Below are positions 1 to 6,980 of a stretch of 23,193 nt of DNA, piece after piece. Origin of the DNA: Rhizophagus sp. LPA8_4_AMF (taxonomy: Eukaryota > Glomeromycota > Glomeromycetes > Glomerales > Glomeraceae); contig JADRCO010001048.1 in the NCBI GenBank assembly GCA_021464525.1, positions 1 to 23,193 on the forward strand, in the 5' to 3' direction. Within the stretch, counting starts at the first letter, position 1. The number at the start of each line of letters is the position of its first letter. The notes below the pieces were generated by a model, which was given only the letters and a program-made list of their open reading frames with translations, was not told where the DNA came from and searched no databases. The position numbers were made by a program, and so were the translations under genes.

Positions 1-53
<53 letters not shown>

Positions 54-54
54 C

Positions 55-87
<33 letters not shown>
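1..87. repeat. Poly(A) tract at the window edge
   Basis: Fifty-one A residues, the interruption GACC, then 32 more A residues. It could be a simple homopolymer tract, the A-rich tail of a retroposon whose body lies outside the window, or an assembly edge. The sequence alone does not decide between these. Confidence 0.8.
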
Positions 88-89
<2 letters not shown>

Positions 90-511
90 ATCAAAAAAGA
101 AAAAAACAAAAATAGTAATTAAAACAATATATAAAAATGCATAACTGAAATTAATACAAATTTGATTATTACAAATATTGCAAAAGAAATATATAAACAG
201 TAATTTTAAAATGATAGATATAAAACAAGTAATATTAAAAATTTAATATAAATATATAGGGGTTATTATAATAAATAAAAATAATCAAAATTTAAATATC
301 ATTTTAATTTTAATTATATTTTTTTCTTATTAGTAATGATTCTTTATATCTGAAAGTTACTTTCTAATATAAAAGAAATTGATAGAAATTTTAAAGTACG
401 GAGCTGATTCAGGATTTTAATAATTAAGCTATAAATCTTTTTGTATAATTCTTTATAAAAAAATAAATTCCATTACAAAAAAAAATAAGTTTACTGAACC
501 CCCATTAAATA

Positions 512-519
512 TCACGTGA
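512..519. promoter_or_regulatory. TCACGTGA E-box, distal copy
   Basis: A perfect 8-base palindrome containing CACGTG, the core recognised by bHLH factors such as yeast Cbf1 and animal USF. An identical copy lies 75 bases downstream. Binding is inferred from the core sequence only. Confidence 0.45.
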
Positions 520-586
520 AAGTAAATTTAAACTCTCGATCAGTCAACGATCGGCATGTTGTGTAATCGACTGATTATCTTATTTA

Positions 587-594
587 TCACGTGA
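587..594. promoter_or_regulatory. TCACGTGA E-box, proximal copy
   Basis: Second identical TCACGTGA palindrome, about 145 bases before the SUN gene start. Finding the same octamer twice in one short upstream region makes chance less likely than for a single copy. Confidence 0.45.
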
Positions 595-661
595 CATATG
601 TTTACATTTTTTTCAGGTGGAGAATTAATTAATTGGGAAAAATTAATTAGTTAATTATACA

Positions 662-667
662 ACGCGT
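662..667. promoter_or_regulatory. MCB-like box ACGCGT
   Basis: ACGCGT is the MluI cell-cycle box bound by fungal MBF (Swi6/Mbp1-type) complexes at G1/S genes. It stands out in a region almost without CpG and lies 73 bases upstream of the start codon of a SUN-domain gene, a class whose yeast members act in spindle-pole-body duplication. The regulatory role is inference. Confidence 0.4.
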
Positions 668-727
668 TTTTTTTTGTTGAAAATGTTCATTGAAATTAAA
701 TATTAAATGTATATTCTTTTTTTTTTT

Positions 728-736
728 ATGGAATAG
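728..736 (+). promoter_or_regulatory. Minimal uORF (ATG GAA TAG) before the SUN gene
   Basis: An ATG directly after a T tract opens a frame of two codons and closes with TAG. It is in the same frame as the SUN gene, and its stop lies three bases before the main ATG. If the transcript start is upstream, ribosomes would meet this start first. The stop also fixes the main start codon, because no in-frame extension upstream is possible. Confidence 0.4.
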
Positions 737-739
737 AGA

Positions 740-2770
740 ATGCCTTTTGACCAAACCTCCTGTATTAATACAACAACAACAGCTAGTTATTATCCAAAAG
801 TTATGAGGCGAACAAATTATAGAAAATTAAGATCTCAAACAGCTTCCAAAGCAAGAACAGCGGCACAAAAGGAGTCTTCACCTTTTGATAATATTAGTGA
901 ACGTAGTAAGAGTAATAATAGATATCAACTTAGGCATTCTTCAATTTCCCCTCCTAGTTCTCAACCAACTGATGCAAATGCGAGTTTTATTTCAGTATCA
1001 AGTGTAACGAATGAGGATTTTAATACGGTACCAACAGAAAACTCTAACTTAACCTCACAACAATCATTAGATAATAATTTTGAAGATATTCGTTCAAATT
1101 TAATCATCAATCTCTCGGAAAGTTCGACATATAGTATCTCTCGGTCATCATCAGTTTCATTATCTAGAGGAGATTCATTTATTGGAACGGAGTCAGTAAT
1201 TTCTACTAATAGTAGATCGCGTGCATCATCACCTTTTGTAAATTCTGAAATTTCTTCTGATCGTAATTCTGAAACCGCTTCGACAAATCATTCGAGAAGA
1301 TCATCTATTTTATTTCAGCCTTTTAACTATGAAGAAAATTCTTCTGATGACAATAGTTCTGTTGTTATGCCATTAAATAATTCTATACTAGGAGAAGAAT
1401 TAGAAACATTGTCCACAAATATTGATGATAATGGCACACAAGAAGTACGAATGGATGAAGAGGAGGAACAACAACAACAAAATTTTAGTATTAATCGAGC
1501 GTTGAATAGTATTAAACTTATTTTTTGGAATAAGCTTATCGGAACGATTATTTTAGCAAAGGAATGGATTAGAAGATCTATTAGATCGGTGCCTAGCCGA
1601 ATATATTCATTTATATATGATAATTGGCTTATAATATTTACAGTGATCTTTTGTTTTCTTTTATATAATTATTTTCCATGTAATGTGACAGATTTAAAAA
1701 GTTTAGAATTTGCAGAATGTATAACAAAAATTAATAATGTGTTTCGACAAATTAATGTTGCCGATTTAGCAGATTCATCGATATCACATACTATAAATAA
1801 CAAAGATAATATTGAAACGTCGTCATTTGAGAGTGATAATGATGCATTAATTAGAGATGTAGTTGCAGATCAGGTAAAAACGGTATGTGCAGCAGAAGTG
1901 CAAAAAAGGATTCCAACACAAAATTATGATTTAACAACAAGAGAAGATATTGTCGTTGATATGGTACGACAAGAAATTAGAAAAGCAGTAGAAGAAATGT
2001 TATATACTTATTCACAAGATAAACTAAATAAAGCGGATTTTGCATTATCTTCGGGAGGGGCGAAAATAATTGTTCCATTAACTTCACCAACGTATGAGCA
2101 ATGGCCAACTTCATGGCTTAAATTAGCAATAGCTAAATTAACAGGTTCTGGAATCACAAGAGGTAAACCACCGATAACTGCATTGCAACCAGAAACACAT
2201 GTAGGACAATGTTGGCCATTCGCTGGACAACAAGGACAATTAGCCGTATTATTGAGTAGAAGAATATATGTTACCGCTATAACTTATGATCATGTTAGTA
2301 AGACGGTAGCGATGGGGACGACAAGTGCACCGAAAGAATTCGAAGTTTGGGCTTTTATTGATGATGACAATGATTCAAATGAGAAAACAGATCAGAAAAT
2401 GGAACAAAAATCTGATGAAAATATTGATTACGTTACTAGTACATTAAAGAATATCCCCAGTAATCAACCAGGTTCAAACATTCTTGATTCATCATCATCA
2501 TCATCATCATCATCATCTAGTCTTTTACATTCATCTGGTAAAGATTTAAAACTTGGATCATCTCCAAATCATTTATTTTTGGGACGTTTTATTTATGATA
2601 TAAATGGTTTACCTATTCAAACATTTGAGGTGGATAAATGGAATAAACCTGTACGAGCTATTATTATGAAAGTGAATAGTAATTGGGATAACCCGTCATA
2701 TACTTGCTTATATCGATTTCGTGTACATGGTAGGCGTGCTGACGCAAACCAAAATTTTAGTACCGGATGA
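740..2770 (+). CDS. SUN-domain (Sad1/UNC-84) inner nuclear membrane protein, 676 aa
   Basis: Single-exon gene. The N-terminal half (about 1-290) is Ser/Asn-rich and disordered with an acidic and Gln run, as expected for a nucleoplasmic tail. One hydrophobic segment lies near residues 295-314 (WLIIFTVIFCFLLYNY). A luminal linker with predicted helix follows, then a C-terminal SUN domain from about 433. Diagnostic SUN signatures are SSGGAKI, GQCWPFAGQQGQLAVLLS, YVTAITYDHV, SAPKEFEVWAF and the terminal SNWDNPSYTCLYRFRVHG. A Ser-rich loop (about 545-600) with eleven consecutive Ser interrupts the domain between strands, as in some fungal members. SUN proteins trimerise in the perinuclear space and bind KASH peptides to form LINC bridges used in nuclear positioning, spindle-pole-body anchoring and telomere tethering. 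An in-frame TAG just upstream fixes the start. Family assignment is secure; orthology to Sad1 or Mps3 is not tested. Confidence 0.93.
   Translation: MPFDQTSCINTTTTASYYPKVMRRTNYRKLRSQTASKARTAAQKESSPFDNISERSKSNNRYQLRHSSISPPSSQPTDANASFISVSSVTNEDFNTVPTENSNLTSQQSLDNNFEDIRSNLIINLSESSTYSISRSSSVSLSRGDSFIGTESVISTNSRSRASSPFVNSEISSDRNSETASTNHSRRSSILFQPFNYEENSSDDNSSVVMPLNNSILGEELETLSTNIDDNGTQEVRMDEEEEQQQQNFSINRALNSIKLIFWNKLIGTIILAKEWIRRSIRSVPSRIYSFIYDNWLIIFTVIFCFLLYNYFPCNVTDLKSLEFAECITKINNVFRQINVADLADSSISHTINNKDNIETSSFESDNDALIRDVVADQVKTVCAAEVQKRIPTQNYDLTTREDIVVDMVRQEIRKAVEEMLYTYSQDKLNKADFALSSGGAKIIVPLTSPTYEQWPTSWLKLAIAKLTGSGITRGKPPITALQPETHVGQCWPFAGQQGQLAVLLSRRIYVTAITYDHVSKTVAMGTTSAPKEFEVWAFIDDDNDSNEKTDQKMEQKSDENIDYVTSTLKNIPSNQPGSNILDSSSSSSSSSSSLLHSSGKDLKLGSSPNHLFLGRFIYDINGLPIQTFEVDKWNKPVRAIIMKVNSNWDNPSYTCLYRFRVHGRRADANQNFSTG
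2489..2515 (+). repeat. (TCA)9 microsatellite coding polyserine
   Basis: Nine perfect TCA codons inside the SUN gene encode most of a polyserine run in the loop of the SUN domain. Length variation between isolates or nuclei is plausible and would stay in frame. Confidence 0.9.
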
Positions 2771-2919
2771 AAATTCCCACAGGTAGTTAATCCTCATTTT
2801 AGAGATAATTTCTCTTTATGGAGAAGATTGATGTAAAATTTTGCTTTTTTTTTTTAATAAAATATTCCTTTAAAATCTATTTTATACATTTAAGTGAATT
2901 ATTCTATATAACACTAGGA

Positions 2920-2925
2920 CACGTG
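2920..2925. promoter_or_regulatory. CACGTG E-box upstream of the TTL-family gene
   Basis: CACGTG core about 66 bases before the next start codon, within the 220-base spacer between the SUN and TTL-family genes. The same core occurs twice before the SUN gene, suggesting a shared factor (inference). Confidence 0.35.
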
Positions 2926-2953
2926 ATAAAAAAAGTGAAACATAACATTGTAA

Positions 2954-2987
<34 letters not shown>
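2954..2987. repeat. T17A17 palindrome abutting a start codon
   Basis: Seventeen T followed directly by seventeen A make a perfect 34-base palindrome that ends three bases before the ATG of the TTL-family gene. Poly(dA:dT) tracts exclude nucleosomes at fungal promoters. If transcribed, it could fold into a U:A hairpin next to the start codon. Confidence 0.85.
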
Positions 2988-2990
2988 TAA

Positions 2991-4382
2991 ATGGAATCTA
3001 CTATGAAAGAAATAGCGATAATAGGAATTCAAGATGATTATACTCGAAATATAATAATTAAATCACTTAAAACAATTCTTCCCAATTTACAAATCTTAGA
3101 ATTTACTCAATCTATTGGATCTTCCTTAATATCAAGTTCAAAAATATTATTTTGGTTGGAATATGAAGATATAGAATTTGATCAAGTAATGTCAAATAAA
3201 CAAACGCAAATGATTAACACATATTGTATAAGGAAAGGATTAATTCGTAAAGCAAATTTAAATTATAATATACAAAAATATATAAGCAAAAATCCAAATA
3301 GTATCCTAAAAAAATCTACACCTGAAACTTGGTATTTTGAAGTTATACATATAGATTATTTAGATGAAGCATTAGAAGAAATTTTTGAAGTTGTGCAAGA
3401 ATGTAAAGAAAATAATGAAAGGATCGAAGAAGAAAAAGTCAAATTCATTTTAAAACCTAGTTTAGGTAATAAAGGTGCCGAAATTAAGATTTTTTATAGT
3501 ATCAAACAATTAAGAAATGTTTTCGAAGGAAATAAAACTTTAGATGATAAAGAAGATCATGATGAAGATGAAGAAAAGGAAGTAGAAGGAGGAGTAGAAG
3601 AATTAAGAGAAGTAGAAGAAGCAGAAGTAGTAGAAGAAGTAGAGGAAGTAGATGGTGATGAAGATGAAGAAGATGATGAAAGCATGTTTCATATAAGAGA
3701 ATGGGTTATTCAAAGATATATATCAAATCCACTTTTAATTAAAAATAGAAAATTTCATATCCGTTCTTATATTTTGGCAATATCAAATTTACGAGTTTAT
3801 CTTTATAAGGAAATGTTGGCTCTTTTCGCATTAAATTCATATTCATCCACTGATATTAATAATGCTCTATCACATTTAACAAATACTTGTTTACAAATTA
3901 ATGAAAATTCTTTTAAAGAATCAAATCAAGTAAAATTATTTTGGGATTTATCATCAGAAGAAGAAATTAGCGAAAATGATTTGGAAATAATTTTTGATCA
4001 AATTAAATTAATTTTAAATAATTGTTTTGATTCTGTTGCAAATGAAGTGATTCATTTTATGCCTTTGGAAAATGCTTTTGAATTATTTGGTTTCGATTTT
4101 TTGGTCGATCAACATAAAAATGTCTATTTGTTAGAAGCAAATTCCGTAAGTTAATCATAAATATTTTTTTTTTTTGTTTTTACTTATTCGTATTTACTTT
4201 TCTTTTCTATCTTTCAGTTTCCAGATTTTAAACAAACAGGTGATCGTCTATCTCATGTGATTTCATCCCTATTCGAAGATACTATAAAATTAGCTGTTGC
4301 TCCTTTCTTTAAGGATGAAAAGATTAGTAGTGATAATGAAGATTCAAATTTTTGTTTAATATTCAATAAATATAAGAAATAA
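2991..4382 (+). CDS. Tubulin-tyrosine ligase (TTL) family protein, 439 aa
   Basis: Two exons: 2991-4145 and 4218-4382, with a 72-nt GTAAGT..CAG intron joined in phase 0. TTL-family ATP-grasp enzymes ligate amino acids to protein carboxyl groups, classically Tyr to the tubulin C-terminus. Signatures in order are KFILKPSLGNKGAEI (nucleotide-binding lobe, about 155), VIQRYISNPLLIKNRKFHIRSY (about 240-262), LSHLTNTCLQ, and FELFGFDFLV..VYLLEANSFPDFKQTG. Glu382 and Asn384 of LLEANS match the Mg/ATP ligands of the family. The PDFKQTG tail resembles fungal Pby1-type members, though no N-terminal SurE domain is present. A strongly acidic insert of about 46 residues (about 185-232), encoded by GAA/GAT-type repeats, interrupts the catalytic domain. 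An alternative ATG lies four codons downstream. The family is confident; the substrate is unknown. Confidence 0.87.
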
Positions 4383-4500
4383 AATATATTTCATTTACTT
4401 AAAGGACTAAAAATTTTAATGTATTAATTCATATACCTATACAAATAATGAATATGTAATAATAATAATAATTGATACATGTATAAGTACGATTGATAAT

Positions 4501-5396
4501 TTATGGTAATAAAGGATCAGTTTCACCAACATCTCTCAATCTAGTTCTTCTTAATTCAATATAAGCACGGGTTTTACTAATCCATTTTCTTAAAATACCT
4601 CCTAAAATCACACCAGAGGAAACAGAAGAAGCGATTAAAATTGGCAATGTATCTTGTTGTCTAACTGCAATACCAACAAGTGCCCAAGCAATGGTAGCTG
4701 AGAAGACAACATCATGATTTTTATTATAATCATATCCCACAACTCCAAGACATATAATTGCAACAGTGGAAAAAAATACGTTGTTGAGAAAAGGAATTGC
4801 TGCCCAAAAATTCAAAATTGTTGCTATCAGAGTCCATGCTGCATAAATTGTAAAAGGATAATGAATAAATAATCTATCCTTAAAATCTTTTGGAGGATAA
4901 TGTGTTGTAACATTATCGTATGCTTTGAATACATTCATAGAGAGCGCAGCGAGAACAAAAGCATCAATAAGAAGTCTAACTCTACTATTACCCTACGATA
5001 AATAAAATATATTAATTTTTTTCTATCTTTTCGTAATAAAATGATCTTTAAAAAAAAAAGATTTCTCACCCGAATTAATAACCAGACAATAGTTAAAATA
5101 CTTGCAGTAACATAATAAAATTTAACTCCCTCAACAGTTGCAGTTTCAGCAGCTTCAAACCATTGATAAATAATGAACCCAAGTAGTAACGCATGAATAA
5201 GTCCCCAAATTCCAAAAGTGTAGGTCGCGGGTAAAAGATAAGTTTCTGGAACTGTCCAATTACCAGAAATAAGAGTGCTATTAGTAACTGGTTCGTCAGA
5301 CTTTGAGTCTCCGACATGTACCAAGGTATTAGCAGCGATAACTAATATATAGGCAACAACATTAGATATCTTAAGGAAAAGGTTGTAACGAGACAT
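4501..5396 (-). CDS. TspO/MBR-related multispanning membrane protein, 272 aa
   Basis: Two minus-strand exons: 5396-5070 and 4992-4501, with a 77-nt intron (5069-4993, GTGAGA..TAG) joined in phase 0. The protein is highly hydrophobic with roughly seven or eight membrane segments, starting at about 11-24, then about 62-80, 93-109, 115-130 and 152-172, followed by more near the C-terminus. The soluble tail ends in DPLLP. The blocks LLPATYTFGIWGLIHALLLGF and HYPFTIYAAWTLIATILNFWAA resemble the conserved PAxYTFxIWGxIY and PFxIYxxWxxxATIxN blocks of long proteins annotated as tryptophan-rich sensory protein (TspO/MBR superfamily). Classical TspO proteins are about 160 aa and bind porphyrin or sterol; this one has the length of the longer, uncharacterised branch. 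Function is unknown. It is convergent with the TTL-family gene, with only 118 bases between the stop codons. Start context AAAAATG is good. Confidence 0.7.
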
Positions 5397-5812
5397 TTTT
5401 CCTTTATCTTTATTATCTGGACTTTGATAGTTTTTTTTTTTTAAGAACGAGAGAGAAATTGTAATAGTATGGGTGCGTATGGGAATTGGGAAACACTATC
5501 AATCAAATCATCTAATCATCTCGTGGCGTAAAAGAAAACAAAAGAAACATTACGTATATAATTAACATTCATCACATGATCTATAACTTTTGAGTTAACA
5601 CAGTCCTACCAAACTGCTGATCAATAATTAATTCAGTTAGAATAAAGTTATTAATAATCGTTAAAATATGCAAAATTTATATTATGTAATCGCCATCTTT
5701 TCACAAATACATAGTATTTGATATAACTGTTAAAGCTATTTCAAAAAATCTATCATTCATAATTTGTTAAAACTGTGAAAATTTGAACTTTTTTTTTTAA
5801 AAAAAACAAAAA
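5397..5812. other. Upstream spacer of the TspO-like gene
   Basis: AT-rich sequence with a run of 12 T (12 A on the coding strand) about 35-45 bases before the minus-strand start, and a TCACATGAT motif near 5571, a one-base variant of the E-box seen elsewhere. No coding frame or RNA gene is seen. Confidence 0.4.
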
Positions 5813-6125
5813 ATAAACAGTCACAACACTGTCACAACGGATTTCGATTTAACGAACTTCTTAACATAGCGAACCTTCGGTCAGTTTGGTGTTGTACCAA
5901 TTTTATCATATAAAAAAAATCTCGTTATACCGAAGATTACTAATGGAATGCCGTATACGGTTTAACAAAGTAAGTCATAACCAAAATGACTTAATATACC
6001 GAATTTTTTTTCATACCGAATTTTTTATTTTAATATAACGAAGATATTTTGTGCGACATGCGTTATCCAGTATTATACAATATACCAACTTCATTACCAA
6101 CCACCAACTTCGTTATAAAGCGAGT
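5813..6125. repeat. Degenerate pogo/Tigger-like non-autonomous element (candidate)
   Basis: The segment is enriched in TA(A/C)CGAA-type motifs on both strands: near 5850, 5868, 5925, 5996, 6013, 6035, and the inverse CTTCGTTATA at 6108-6117. It also has a 10-base palindrome CCGTATACGG (5951-5960) and an 8-7-8 hairpin (5971-5993). CGTTATAACGAA-like subterminal motifs are typical of pogo/Tigger-type (Tc1-mariner) ends. The left side carries GTCACAAC twice, 11 bases apart. The ends do not form a clean inverted repeat and no target-site duplication could be fixed, so borders are approximate and the copy would be old. Confidence 0.4.
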
Positions 6126-6980
6126 CAATACAAACAAAAGAAAAATTAATGCTTAAATGCCTTAAAATTTATATGTGAATTTATTCTTAGTATATACATT
6201 ATACTGTATATGATATATACATATTTTATATATATATAGTATATTGAAATAGTATTTTAAGTAATGTTAATTATTTTATATTTTAGTTTTTTATAAATAA
6301 ATATATTATTTATATACTGTACAGATGAACAGATCATTTAATAATTAATATATAGTTATCAATTAAATATTCAATTATATTAATTTCCAGTATCTTTTGA
6401 CATAACAAAAAGGATAAAACACTATAATTATATGATACATCCTATTTATTAACATTTGATATAATTAAAGTATTAGTAAAAAACATAAAAGAGAAACATG
6501 CAATAACTAACCGATCCGCATTTTTCATTAGACAAATGTATTAAAGTATAGTTGTTGATGTATGATGTTTTTAATTTTGATAACGCGCGCCTTTTATTAT
6601 ACAATAAAGACTGAATACTGTACATGGTAAATTCATCCCTTCTATATACCAAAATGTGTTTTTTACTTTACACATTGTCGTGGATACCGATATCTAGGTA
6701 AGTTTCGAAAGGGTTTCGAAACTTTCTTAAAAAAAAAGTTTTTGACGTTAAAAAAAAACGGTTTATTTATACTTTTTGTGCTTGCTTGTATAGATGAACT
6801 AAAAAAAATGATCGCCAAATTAAGGATTGCTTTTTACGGATTGAGTCCCGTCCTGATCATCAATGTTAGTCTTTTTTCAGAGATCATATAGTAATGAGTA
6901 ATAACTAAATCAAGAAAAACGGTCTTTGTACCTCCATATAATTTCAAAAATTTAAACTCCTCACTGTGTAAAGAACGAAA
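6126..6980. other. Spacer upstream of the ALDH6-family gene
   Basis: The distal part is very AT-rich with no gene. Nearer the start codon are a GC-rich island ACGCGCGCC (from 6583) and a perfect hairpin at 6700-6724. No RNA gene is recognised, and no TATA element can be told apart from the background. Confidence 0.4.
6700..6724. promoter_or_regulatory. Perfect 11-3-11 inverted repeat around TTTCGAAA
   Basis: AAGTTTCGAAA, spacer GGG, then the exact reverse complement. Because TTTCGAAA is itself palindromic, the site is also two direct copies 11 bases apart, about one helical turn. It lies about 257 bases upstream of the ALDH start codon, consistent with a dimeric regulator site or a structural hairpin; the factor is unknown. 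Confidence 0.5.

Larger units (their letters stand above)
88..739 (+). promoter_or_regulatory. AT-rich upstream region of the SUN-domain gene
   Basis: No coding frame is visible. The proximal 230 bases hold recognisable sites: two identical TCACGTGA boxes, an ACGCGT box, a T-rich tract and a two-codon upstream frame just before the start codon. The distal 88-500 stretch is featureless AT-rich sequence. Confidence 0.5.

Noticed and set aside
1-87. Telomere or centromere signal at the left edge
   Set aside because: Only poly(A) with one interruption. No TTAGGG-type or other higher-order repeat is present.
2818-3006. Open frame of about 62 codons between the SUN and TTL-family genes
   Set aside because: It is mostly homopolymer-encoded Phe, Lys and Ile and overlaps the TTL start in another frame. 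No family resemblance.
6700-6724. Heat-shock element reading of the TTTCGAAA hairpin
   Set aside because: HSF sites need nGAAn units in alternating 5-base steps; here the TTC/GAA units abut and the gap is the wrong length.
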